Shown: positions 1 through 7,454 of the stretch, one piece after another
How the letters are laid out: every line of letters begins with the position of its first letter
How positions within the stretch are numbered: position 1 is the stretch's first letter
NCBI RefSeq assembly: GCF_039543825.1
Contig: NZ_BAABKM010000001.1
Coordinates: 248,001-312,000, forward strand
Direction of reading: 5' to 3'
DNA: 64,000 bases
From: Nocardioides conyzicola
Lineage (GTDB): Bacteria > Actinomycetota > Actinomycetes > Propionibacteriales > Nocardioidaceae
Program-made: the position numbers and the translations under genes
Notes under the pieces: model-generated
Told to the model about the DNA's origin: nothing
Database searches by the model: none
What the model saw: the letters and a program-made list of their open reading frames with translations, nothing else

Positions 1-651
1 CCGCGCCGACAGCTTGGTGTCGAGCCGCTCGGCGACGTACACATACTGGTTGAGCCGACCCATCGACGCCCAGAGGTTGGTCTTCTCCAGGTTGAGGGCG
101 ACGTTGTCCTTGGTCAGCTCGTCCTGGCCGTTGCGCAGGCTGTGCAGGATGCCGTTGAGCTGGCTCTGCGCGGACTGGTACTTGCGGAAGTAGTCGGTGA
201 CCTTGTCGCCGAAGGGCAGCAGGTCGAGCCACTTGCGCGCGCCCGTGGCCTGGCTCGGGTCGAGGTCCTCGACCGTGCGCCGCAGCTCGAGCAGCGTCTT
301 GCCGACGGCCGAGCCCTCGGCGATCCCGCCCTCCTGGAGCGCTCGCACGGGCTGCTGCAGCATCCGGTTGGAGGTCTCGGCGGCCTTGCGGATGTCGGCA
401 TCACCCATGGTGCGCACGCTCTCGGCCTGCTTCGCGAACTCCGGGCTGTTGACGGCCGTCGCGCTCAGCGCGGTCATGAAGCCCTCGACCTTCGCGTCCA
501 GCTCGGGCAGCGCCTCCGCCGAGACCTGCGGGGCCATCCGGGGCGCCTGCGTGGTGGTCACCGCGGCCGGCGCCTCGGGGGCCACCAGTGTCAACGACGC
601 GTCCGGCGGAGCCAGCGGTGCGACCGCGGCCTCGCCCTGGTTCTCGGTCAT
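1..651 (-). CDS. TelA-like toxic anion resistance protein, N-terminal part (runs off window start)
   Basis: This frame is open for 217 codons from an ATG at 651 to base 1, so the C-terminal part lies outside the window. The first ~45 residues are Ala/Pro/Thr-rich and look disordered. A helical region follows with the stretches RMLQQPV, LLPFGDKV and NVALNLEKTNLWASMG, typical of the TelA (tellurite/toxic anion resistance, PF05816) family. Family members are cytosolic helical proteins often encoded near stress or TerD-type genes. The ribosome-binding site GGGAGGGG lies just upstream of the ATG. The TelA identification comes from recognised motifs; the biochemical role of the family is poorly defined. 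Confidence 0.8.
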   Translation of the reverse strand, partial: MTENQGEAAVAPLAPPDASLTLVAPEAPAAVTTTQAPRMAPQVSAEALPELDAKVEGFMTALSATAVNSPEFAKQAESVRTMGDADIRKAAETSNRMLQQPVRALQEGGIAEGSAVGKTLLELRRTVEDLDPSQATGARKWLDLLPFGDKVTDYFRKYQSAQSQLNGILHSLRNGQDELTKDNVALNLEKTNLWASMGRLNQYVYVAERLDTKLSAR

Positions 652-691
652 GCCGTCCCCTCCCGATCGTGGTGACCGGAAGTCTGTCAGA

Positions 692-1372
692 TCAACCGAG
701 GCGGCGGGACCCAACGCTGGTCGAACGAGGCTCGATCGTCCACGCCGGCAGCCACAGCTGGGTCAGCGGACCGATCGCCAGCGCGTAGAGCACGGTGCCG
801 ACGCCGATCCCCCCACCCAGGAGCAGCCCGAGCACGACCACCGTGACCTCGAGCCCGGTCCGCACCAGCCGCAGCGAGAGCCCGGTACGCCGCGCGAGCC
901 CGGTCATCAGCCCGTCGCGCGGGCCGCGGCCGAGCTGGGCGCCGATGTACATCGCGGTGGCCAGCCCGCAGAGCACGATCCCCCCGAGCATCAGCGCGAC
1001 CCGCAGCACCATCGAGTCGGGCGTGTCGAGGAGCGCGAGGGTGCCGTCCGCGGCGAACCCGACGACCAGCGCGTTGGAGATCGTGCCCAGGCCCGGCTTC
1101 TCGCGCAGCGGGATCCACAGGAGCAGCACCACGAAGCTCATCCCGACGACCGCCTCGCCGAAGGTGATCGGCAGGTAGCGCGTGAGCCCGGAGTGCAGCA
1201 CGTCCCACGGCGCCAGCCCGACGTCGCCACGCACCATGAAGGCCAGCGAGACGCCGTAGGCCACCAGGCCGACGTACAGCTGCGGCAGCCGGCGGCCGAG
1301 GCGGCCGGTGCGCAGCTGGGCGATCGGGCCGAGGTCGGCGAGCTGCGGGGGCGCGGTGGCGATCGTGGTCAC
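692..1372 (-). CDS. YczE/YitT-type integral membrane protein
   Basis: A 226-residue hydrophobic protein with about five membrane segments. It opens with a cytosolic stretch, then QLYVGLVAYGVSLAFMV and the family-typical GLAPWDVLHSGL and GRGPRDGLMTGL motifs seen in YczE-like proteins. The substrate is unknown. I chose the GTG at 1372; a longer frame reaches 1798 but only by running antisense through the neighbouring regulator. It is divergent from the MocR-type regulator at 1434. YczE-type genes are repeatedly found beside MocR regulators, so this gene is the likely regulatory target. The shared inverted repeat at 1386-1420 lies between the two starts. Confidence 0.8.
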   Translation of the reverse strand: MTTIATAPPQLADLGPIAQLRTGRLGRRLPQLYVGLVAYGVSLAFMVRGDVGLAPWDVLHSGLTRYLPITFGEAVVGMSFVVLLLWIPLREKPGLGTISNALVVGFAADGTLALLDTPDSMVLRVALMLGGIVLCGLATAMYIGAQLGRGPRDGLMTGLARRTGLSLRLVRTGLEVTVVVLGLLLGGGIGVGTVLYALAIGPLTQLWLPAWTIEPRSTSVGSRRLG

Positions 1373-1385
1373 GCATCCATGGTGA

Positions 1386-1420
1386 CCACGATTGGCCTTC
1401 TCTGAAATAGCCAATCGTGG
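1386..1420. promoter_or_regulatory. Perfect 11-bp inverted repeat, probable MocR operator
   Basis: CCACGATTGGC at 1386-1396 is exactly repeated in inverted orientation as GCCAATCGTGG at 1410-1420, with a 13-nt spacer. It occupies most of the 61-bp gap between the divergent GTG at 1372 and ATG at 1434. The arm spacing (24 bp centre to centre) puts both half-sites on about the same face of the helix after two turns, as expected for a dimeric wHTH regulator. Assignment to the adjacent MocR protein is an inference from position. Confidence 0.7.
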
Positions 1421-1433
1421 AAGAGTGGCCTGC

Positions 1434-2867
1434 ATGACCCGCCTCATCGGCGCCGGCCGGGTAGCCACCCTGGTCGGCGAGTTCGACCGCTCCCCCGCGT
1501 ACGCCGGCCTGGCCGACGCCCTGATCCTGCTGATCGGCGACGGCCGGATCTCGGTGGACACCCGACTGCCGAGCGAGCGCGAGCTGACCGAGGCGCTCTC
1601 GGTCTCGCGGACCACGGTCACCCGGGCGTACGCCGCGCTGCGCGACGCCGGGTACGCCGAGGCGCGGCGCGGTGCCGGGACGTTCACCCGGGTGCCCGGC
1701 GGCCGCAGCCGCGCCCACGACCGGGCGCTGCTCCCCCGGCCCGGCGACGGCGACGCGATCGACCTCAACTGCGCGGCCCCGTCCGCCCCGCCCGGCATCG
1801 CCCACGCGTACGCCGACGCCGCGGCCGACCTCCCGGCGTACCTCGGCGGGCACGGCTACTTCCCCGCCGGGCTACCCAGCCTCCAGGCGGCCATCGCCGC
1901 GTCGTACGACGACCGCGGCCTGCCCACCTCGCCCGACCAGATCATGGTGACGCCGGGTGCGCTGACCGCGGCGTCGGTCGTCGCGCAGGCGTTCAGCGGG
2001 CTGGGCGACCGGGTGCTGGTCGAGACGCCGACCTACCCCAACGCGACCGACGCGCTGCGGCACGCCGGCGCGCGGCTGACGCCGAGCCCGGTCGACCCCG
2101 ACGGCTGGGACCTCGACGCCGTCGCGGCCACCCTGCGCCAGACCTCGCCGCGGCTGGCCTACCTGATCCCCGACTTCCAGAACCCGACCGGGCACCTGAT
2201 GACCGACGAGCAGCGGGAGGTCTACGCCGCGCACCTGCGCCGCGCGCACACCGTCGCCGTGGTCGACGAGGCCCACCAGGCGCTCCCTCTCGAGGGGCAG
2301 CCGATGCCGCGCCCGTTCGCGTCGTACGCCCCCGACGCGATCACGATCGGCAGCGCCAGCAAGTCCTTCTGGGGCGGCCTGCGCCTCGGCTGGATCCGCG
2401 CGCCCCGCGGTCAGATGGAGCGCCTCACCCAGGCCCGGGTCAGCATGGACCTCGGCGCCCCGGTCCTCGAGCAGCTCGTCCTGGTCCGCCTCCTCGCCGA
2501 CGCCGACGAGATCCTCGCCGCCAACCGCCTCCGCCTGCGCGCCCAGCGCGACGCCCTCGTCACCGCCGTCCGCGACCAGCTTCCCGACTGGACCTTCCGC
2601 CTCCCCACCGGCGGCCTCGCCCTCTGGTGCGAGCTCCCCGGCGCCTTCGGCACCGCCCTCGTCACCGAGGCCGAACGCCGCGGCGTCATCATCGCCCCCG
2701 GCCCCGTCTTCGCCGCCGAAGGCGGCCTCGACCGCTTCGTCCGCATCCCCTGGACCCGCCCCGTCGACGAGATGACCGAGGCCGTACGCCGGCTCGCGGC
2801 AGCGTGGTCCGTCGTCCGGGAGCGACCCACCTCGTCGAGCCGCTCCACCCGCGTCATGGTGGCCTGA
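1434..2867 (+). CDS. MocR-family transcriptional regulator (GntR wHTH plus aminotransferase-like domain)
   Basis: A 477-residue protein. Residues ~20-90 form a GntR-type winged helix (LPSERELTEALSVSRTTVTRAY). The rest is a fold-type I aminotransferase domain that binds PLP: it has the PTYPNATDALRHAG segment, IPDFQNPTGHLM, the Asp of VVDEAHQ, and a probable Schiff-base lysine in GSASKSFWGGLRLGW. Such proteins usually act as PLP- or amine-responsive regulators rather than enzymes. I prefer the ATG at 1434 over a TTG at 1392, because the TTG lies inside the inverted repeat. The divergent YczE-like gene is the likely target. The effector is unknown. Confidence 0.9.
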   Translation: MTRLIGAGRVATLVGEFDRSPAYAGLADALILLIGDGRISVDTRLPSERELTEALSVSRTTVTRAYAALRDAGYAEARRGAGTFTRVPGGRSRAHDRALLPRPGDGDAIDLNCAAPSAPPGIAHAYADAAADLPAYLGGHGYFPAGLPSLQAAIAASYDDRGLPTSPDQIMVTPGALTAASVVAQAFSGLGDRVLVETPTYPNATDALRHAGARLTPSPVDPDGWDLDAVAATLRQTSPRLAYLIPDFQNPTGHLMTDEQREVYAAHLRRAHTVAVVDEAHQALPLEGQPMPRPFASYAPDAITIGSASKSFWGGLRLGWIRAPRGQMERLTQARVSMDLGAPVLEQLVLVRLLADADEILAANRLRLRAQRDALVTAVRDQLPDWTFRLPTGGLALWCELPGAFGTALVTEAERRGVIIAPGPVFAAEGGLDRFVRIPWTRPVDEMTEAVRRLAAAWSVVRERPTSSSRSTRVMVA

Positions 2868-3070
2868 GTTCCGGATGAGTGCACGTCAAATCGTCGCGAT
2901 CGAGCCTCAGGCGCGGAGGGTCGACCCGTGCCCGGTGACACCACCAGGTACGCCTGACAATCGGGCCCGCGCGGCCTCGCCCGTCGCACGACACGTCCAC
3001 CTTGCGTCCGACCGGGCTCAAACAGTCTTAGCCTGACCAAGCGCAAGAGGCGCACACAGAGGGGTTGCAC

Positions 3071-3463
3071 ATGTCGAACACTCCAGCCGGCTGGTACGAC
3101 GACGGTTCGGGAACGGGCGCAAAGCGCTGGTGGGACGGCCAGACTTGGAGCGACGAGCTCCAAGCGCCAGCCGAGGGCGGTGGCATCACTGGAGTCGTCA
3201 CCCGGATCCAAGAGAGCGCGGTTGCTGGCGCCCAACCCCGGCCCGCTGCGCAAGGCGCGAGCTACGTGGTGCTCCAGGTCATCCTCAAGGAGAAGCTCTG
3301 GGGCACAGGCTCGGGCAACCTCACCGAACTGGAAGGCGTACTGAACCGTCAAGCCGCTCTCGGGTATCGGCTGCACACGATTACCACCGCCGCGTCCGGC
3401 AGCAAGGGACTCGGCGGTGGGGACCGTATTCAGGCGACCATGGTGTTTGAGAAGGTCGTATAA
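3071..3463 (+). CDS. DUF2510 / DUF4177-like small protein
   Basis: A 130-residue protein. The N-terminus has the DUF2510 signature PAGWYDDGSGTGAKRWWDG followed by TWSDE. The C-terminal half (YVVLQVILKEKLWGTGSGNLTELEGVLN, then a GYRLHTIT turn and IQATMVFEK) resembles DUF4177, a small alpha/beta domain. The ATG at 3071 follows GAGGGG at a good distance, and a TAGCCT hexamer at 3029-3034 could be the -10 of its promoter. It has no membrane segment, although DUF2510 domains are often joined to one. Function unknown. The flanking 203-bp gap before it shows no other gene. Confidence 0.72.
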   Translation: MSNTPAGWYDDGSGTGAKRWWDGQTWSDELQAPAEGGGITGVVTRIQESAVAGAQPRPAAQGASYVVLQVILKEKLWGTGSGNLTELEGVLNRQAALGYRLHTITTAASGSKGLGGGDRIQATMVFEKVV

Positions 3464-3507
3464 ATCTTTCCGCCGCTTCTAGGACGTGCGACCCGCCGAC
3501 GAGCGGC

Positions 3508-4031
3508 TCACCACGAGGTCGGCAGGTGGTATCCCTGCGGCGTCAGATAGTCACGAAGAGCGCGGGTCGCGAGCCACGGCTTGGCCGTCAGCATCGGGAC
3601 CAGGTCGAGCATCGACACGGTGCTGTCCAGGAGATCCGCGACCGGAGTCGCGATGACTGCCGCCACCTCCTCGATCAGCTCGTCAGGCGACATCGCCTCG
3701 TACATGTCTGCGTCGAGCAGGCTGATTCCCGGGATCTCGGTTGTCGTGATCCCGTCCGGGCGGATCCTCTGGATCGACGGGATCACGTCGGCCTGTTCCG
3801 CACGCATCGTCAGGCAGCACTCGTGCTCGGGACGAAATCCTTTGTCGGGCACGGCGGGTCCCAGCCCAGGTTGAGGTAGCGGCTGCCGCCTCCCCAGGAC
3901 GACTTCTGCAGGTTGACCACTTGGTACTGATTCGCAGACGTGGTGCGGAACCAGTTGCGTCCGCGCTTGCGGAAGCCGCGCGACTTGAAGACCGTCGCCA
4001 TCGTCGACTCGATGAGCTCAGCTCCACCCAC
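3508..4031 (-). pseudogene. DUF4304-family protein interrupted by a one-base frameshift
   Basis: The first frame (4031 down to 3810, GTG start) gives a typical DUF4304 beginning: FKSRGFRKRGRNWFR, then VVNLQKSSWG and YLNLGWDPP. It then leaves frame. The natural continuation lies in the adjacent frame (3852 down to 3508): VPDKGFRPEHECCLTMRAEQ, which is the expected second half with the family's conserved Cys/Arg stretch. The switch occurs at GACCCGCCGTGCCC near 3848-3860, and inserting one G would restore a single ~174-residue protein. It is either a recent pseudogene or a sequencing error in a GC run. DUF4304 has no known biochemical function. Confidence 0.7.
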
Positions 4032-4096
4032 TTCGCCAGCCTTGCACAGCCGCGAGCTCTGAGCTCGCTAAGCGGACCGGCTCCGTCACGACCTAC

Positions 4097-4678
4097 CTAT
4101 TCGGTCGGCGTCGGGCCGACCGCCAAGTCCTCGTCGCTCGCCTCAACCGCACGGATCGGCGGTGTCCCAGCCGACCCGGCGGACTTCACGCGACGGAGGC
4201 GTTCATCCGCCTTGCGGTCGGCCCGCCCGTCAGCACGCCGTCGTGAGACGGCGACGACGATGCCGCTGCGCTGGCGGGTCTCGAGGTCGTCGGTGAGGCC
4301 GGTGCGGAAGTACGAGGCGGCCTCCCTGACCGCCTGGTAGTGCTGCGCGGCCTTCTCCTCGTCCATCGACAGCACGGCATCGAGGACGACCTGGAGGTGC
4401 TCGTACCTGGCCCGGGCACGACTCGACAGGTAGAGGCCGCCGGCGCCGTAGTACCAGGTGCGCAGGTCCTCGTGGAGGCGGAGGAACTCCTCGCGGCCGG
4501 CGTCGGTGCGCGGCCAGCGGGAGACGACGCCGGTGCGCTTCCAGACGGCGGGGTACGTCGCCATGCGCTGGGTGCGTACACCCTCGGCGACGTGCTCACG
4601 GCCGGACAGCCAACTGTTGACCATGGCCAGCACAGCCGCAGTGACGAATCCGATGGCCGCTGCCACGAGGGCGTCCAT
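4097..4678 (-). CDS. Hypothetical membrane-anchored protein
   Basis: 193 residues. An N-terminal hydrophobic helix (residues ~2-22, ALVAAAIGFVTAAVLAMVNSW) is followed by a charged, helical soluble region with many Arg/Glu/Tyr, then a low-complexity acidic tail. It starts at an ATG at 4678. No family was recognised. The divergent amidase promoter lies in the 92-bp gap upstream. The protein probably sits in the inner membrane with a cytosolic domain; this comes only from the hydrophobicity pattern. Confidence 0.6.
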   Translation of the reverse strand: MDALVAAAIGFVTAAVLAMVNSWLSGREHVAEGVRTQRMATYPAVWKRTGVVSRWPRTDAGREEFLRLHEDLRTWYYGAGGLYLSSRARARYEHLQVVLDAVLSMDEEKAAQHYQAVREAASYFRTGLTDDLETRQRSGIVVAVSRRRADGRADRKADERLRRVKSAGSAGTPPIRAVEASDEDLAVGPTPTE

Positions 4679-4758
4679 GGACCTACGGTGCCACCGCCGG
4701 CGCGAGCGGTCCAGGAGGGCGAGGGACTAGACCGGTCACACGGGAGCACAGACGTTCC

Positions 4759-4764
4759 TACACT
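4759..4764 (+). promoter_or_regulatory. -10 hexamer TACACT placing the start point at the amidase ATG
   Basis: TACACT ends 6 nt before the ATG at 4771, so transcription would begin at or within a base or two of the start codon, giving a leaderless mRNA. No Shine-Dalgarno sequence precedes the ATG, which fits. No convincing -35 is visible. Confidence 0.5.
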
Positions 4765-4770
4765 CTGCCC

Positions 4771-6267
4771 ATGCGACTCGATGAGTACCTCAGTGCGGAC
4801 GCCACCACGCTGGCCGGCCTGGTGGCCGGCAAGGAGGTGACCGCCGCCGAGCTGCTGGCCCTCGCCCGCGAGCGCGCCGACCAGGTCAACCCGAAGATCA
4901 ACGCGATCGTCCGGACGCTGGACGAGGTGGCGGACGCGCGCGCAGTGGAGTCCCTGGAGGGTCCGTACGCCGGCGTGCCGTTCCTGGTCAAGGACCTGGC
5001 CCAGGAGTACGCCGGCTTCCCGACCACCAGCGGCTCGCGCTCCCTGGAGCACGACGTGGCCGACGAGCACGCCCTGCTCACGCAGCGCCTGCTCGACGCC
5101 GGGACGGTCATCTTCGGCAAGACCAACACCCCGGAGTTCGGCGCGAAGGGCATCACCGAGGACGAGCTGCTGGGGCGGGCGCGCAACCCGTGGAACCTCG
5201 ACCACACCCCCGGCGGCTCCTCCGGCGGATCCGGGGCCGCGGTGGCCGCCGGCATCGTCCCGGCCGCAGGCGCGAACGACGGCGGCGGGTCGATCCGGAT
5301 CCCGGCGGCCTGCAACGGCCTCGTCGGGCTGAAGCTCAGTCGCGGGCTCACGCCGTACGGTCCTCAGACCAGCGAGTCGATGTTCGGCATGGTCACCCAG
5401 GGCGTGGTCTCGCGCACGGTCCGCGACACCGCCGGCCTGCTCGACGCCGTCGCGGGTGCGCCGACGCGCTACGCGGCGTACGTCGCTGCCAGGCCCGAGC
5501 CGTTCCTCGAGGGACTCGACCAGGCGCCGGCGCGCCTGCGCATCGGGTTCACCACCGCCTCGGCCATCAACCCCGATCCGGACCCGGAGGCGATCGCGGC
5601 CGTCGAGAAGGCAGCCGCTCTCCTCACCCAGCTCGGTCACGAGGTGGAGCCGGTTGCACCGCCCCACGACGACGAGGCCCTGGCGCGCGACTTCCTGACG
5701 ATCTGGTTCGCCCAGCTCCACGGGCAGATCACTGCGATCAAGCGCAGGCTCGGCTCTCCCGACAGCGCCTTCGCGGCCGACTCGCTCGCCGTCGCCGAGA
5801 TCGGCCGGTCCGCCGGTGTCGGGGCGCTCTTCCAGGCGCTGGACAACGTCAACCTCTACATCCGCGCGCTCGCCGACTTCCACGACCGCTACGACCTCCT
5901 GCTCACGCCGACGCTGGCCAAGCCGCCGCTGAAGGTCGGCTCCGTCGACACACCACCCCTGCTGCAGAAGGCATCGCGGGTGATCGCCAAGGTGCACGCC
6001 GGCAAGCTCCTCAACGCGACCGGCGTCCTGGACCAGCTCATCACCGACAACCTCGGCTGGGTCCCCTACACACAGCTCGCCAACCTCACTGGCCGGCCGG
6101 CGATCTCGGTGCCCCTGCACTGGACGACGTCCGGGCTGCCGCTCGGGGTGCAGTTCGTCGGCCCGCTCGGCTCCGACCGCCTGCTGGTCCGGCTCGCGGC
6201 GCAGCTGGAGGAGGCACAGCCGTGGTTCCACCGGTACGCCGCCCTGGACCCCGCGCTCACGCCCTGA
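4771..6267 (+). CDS. Amidase (amidase signature family)
   Basis: 498 residues with the complete amidase-signature catalytic triad. The Lys lies in FLVKDLAQEYAG (~residue 74). The cis-Ser lies in the Gly/Ser-rich segment TPGGSSGGSGAAVAAG. The nucleophilic Ser lies in NDGGGSIRIPAACNGLVGLK. The family hydrolyses carboxamides; substrates range from aryl or fatty amides to 6-aminohexanoate cyclic dimer, and the sequence alone does not decide among them. There is no signal peptide, so it is cytosolic. It stands alone, and the ATG at 4771 is probably translated from a leaderless transcript. It is distinct from the GatA at 54414-55934. Confidence 0.92.
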   Translation: MRLDEYLSADATTLAGLVAGKEVTAAELLALARERADQVNPKINAIVRTLDEVADARAVESLEGPYAGVPFLVKDLAQEYAGFPTTSGSRSLEHDVADEHALLTQRLLDAGTVIFGKTNTPEFGAKGITEDELLGRARNPWNLDHTPGGSSGGSGAAVAAGIVPAAGANDGGGSIRIPAACNGLVGLKLSRGLTPYGPQTSESMFGMVTQGVVSRTVRDTAGLLDAVAGAPTRYAAYVAARPEPFLEGLDQAPARLRIGFTTASAINPDPDPEAIAAVEKAAALLTQLGHEVEPVAPPHDDEALARDFLTIWFAQLHGQITAIKRRLGSPDSAFAADSLAVAEIGRSAGVGALFQALDNVNLYIRALADFHDRYDLLLTPTLAKPPLKVGSVDTPPLLQKASRVIAKVHAGKLLNATGVLDQLITDNLGWVPYTQLANLTGRPAISVPLHWTTSGLPLGVQFVGPLGSDRLLVRLAAQLEEAQPWFHRYAALDPALTP

Positions 6268-6292
6268 GCGGGGTACAGCCCGGCGTCAGCGC

Positions 6293-7072
6293 TCAGTCCG
6301 CGGCGACGGGGAGCGTGTTGACCTTGCAGTGCGCGCGGGGCAGGACCAGGAAGGCGTAGCGATCGTCGGGCCGGGAGACGAACAAGCTGTTGGCGGCGGA
6401 CGCGTCCAGGTCGGCGAAACCCTTCAGCGCCTCGCCGCCAGTCACCGCCACGTCCGTGGTGTCGCCACTCTGCTCGAAACGCACGGTGCGGGTCTCGCCC
6501 TGGTCGCCGTCCCCCAGCCCGACCTGGGCGACGACCTGGTCGCACTGCTGGGCGAGGTTCCAGTAGAGGTAGGAGCTCTCGCCCATGGCGAAGGTGTGGG
6601 CGGGCGGCTTCCCACCTCCGATGGTCGTGGTCTCGTAGGCACCGCGGCCCACGACGCCGCCACCGGTCAGGTACGGCTGGTCGTACAGGTCGAGCCAGCG
6701 CCAGGACTGCAGGGCGACGGTCTTGCTGGTGCCCTTGCCGACGGTCTTGCTCCTCGGCACGACGACCCGGTAGGAGGTGGTGCCGGCGCTGGCGACCTTG
6801 GCCTTGTACGTGTACTTGCCCGTCTTCGTGGTCGTGGTGGTCCCGAGGCGCTTCCAGGCGCTGCCGTCGGTGCTCACGTCGACGCCGACCTTCTTCTTGC
6901 CCGCGCCGCGGCCGGAGACCTTGCCCGTCAGGACGGTCACCTGCCCGACGTCGGCAACGCTGCGACTGGAGGCGAGGGTGACCTTGTAGACGCCGGCGGC
7001 CGTTGCCGGCGCGACGGCGAGACCGCTGCACGCGACGAGAACGGCGACCACGGCCAGGGCAAGACGGTGCAT
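6293..7072 (-). CDS. Secreted protein of unknown function
   Basis: 259 residues with a clear signal peptide (MHRLALAVVAVLVACSGLAV, cleavage probably after ATAA). Residues ~27-115 look like one Ig-like beta domain of the kind that binds or spaces extracellular proteins (YKVTLASSRSVADVGQVTVLTG, GKYTYKAKV, SYRVVVPRS). The C-terminal ~140 residues have the layout of an NPCBM-type carbohydrate-binding beta sandwich (WRWLDLYDQPY, then TFAMGESSYLYWNL and RFEQSGDTTDVAVTGG). That resemblance is suggestive only. The gene is convergent with the amidase. The ATG at 7072 is preceded by GAGGATCG. Confidence 0.65.
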   Translation of the reverse strand: MHRLALAVVAVLVACSGLAVAPATAAGVYKVTLASSRSVADVGQVTVLTGKVSGRGAGKKKVGVDVSTDGSAWKRLGTTTTTKTGKYTYKAKVASAGTTSYRVVVPRSKTVGKGTSKTVALQSWRWLDLYDQPYLTGGGVVGRGAYETTTIGGGKPPAHTFAMGESSYLYWNLAQQCDQVVAQVGLGDGDQGETRTVRFEQSGDTTDVAVTGGEALKGFADLDASAANSLFVSRPDDRYAFLVLPRAHCKVNTLPVAAD

Positions 7073-7211
7073 CGATCCTCCTGGGTCGGCAGCAGGCTGC
7101 CGTCGGATGTCCAGCTCGGTGCGGACACCCTAATGTCCGCGACGGTCACCCGTGGTCGATCGCGGGACCCTCCCCTGGGCGAGTGTCGGTGTCCTGGTGC
7201 ATCCTCGTGTC

Positions 7212-7445
7212 ATGGTCGACGAGGACACGATGGAGCTCATCCACCGCCGCATGCGCAAGCTCGACGAGTTCGTGACGCCCGGTGCGGCGTCCAAGCGGGT
7301 GGGCTACGACCGGTCCACCCTGAGCGTCGCGTTCCGGGAGGGGCTCGCGCGCGGGTGGTACGAGACCCGCGGCAGCGCGAAGTGGAAGAACCCGCAGACC
7401 GGCGCCCCGGCGACCGAGTACCGGGCCGTGCCCCGCAAGGGCTAG
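7212..7445 (+). CDS. Small hypothetical protein
   Basis: 77 residues from the ATG at 7212: a basic helical start (MELIHRRMRKLDEF), then SKRVGYDRSTLSVAFREGLARGWYETR. The composition suggests a small DNA- or RNA-associated protein, but no family was recognised. An upstream GTG at 7152 would add 20 residues without any supporting ribosome-binding site. It ends 9 bp before the convergent serA stop. Confidence 0.5.
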   Translation: MVDEDTMELIHRRMRKLDEFVTPGAASKRVGYDRSTLSVAFREGLARGWYETRGSAKWKNPQTGAPATEYRAVPRKG

Positions 7446-7454
7446 CCGGCCGGC

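Noticed and set aside
692..1798. Long minus-strand open frame extending the YczE-like gene to 1798
   Set aside because: It runs antisense through the MocR gene; the GTG at 1372 gives the normal family start.
4052..4068. Perfect inverted repeat GCGAGCTC-T-GAGCTCGC
   Set aside because: Internally palindromic and not at a promoter; no partner regulator, so no function can be supported.
4771..6267. A second gatA
   Set aside because: No gatC/gatB neighbours and the complete gatCAB is at 52924-56230; it is a general amidase.
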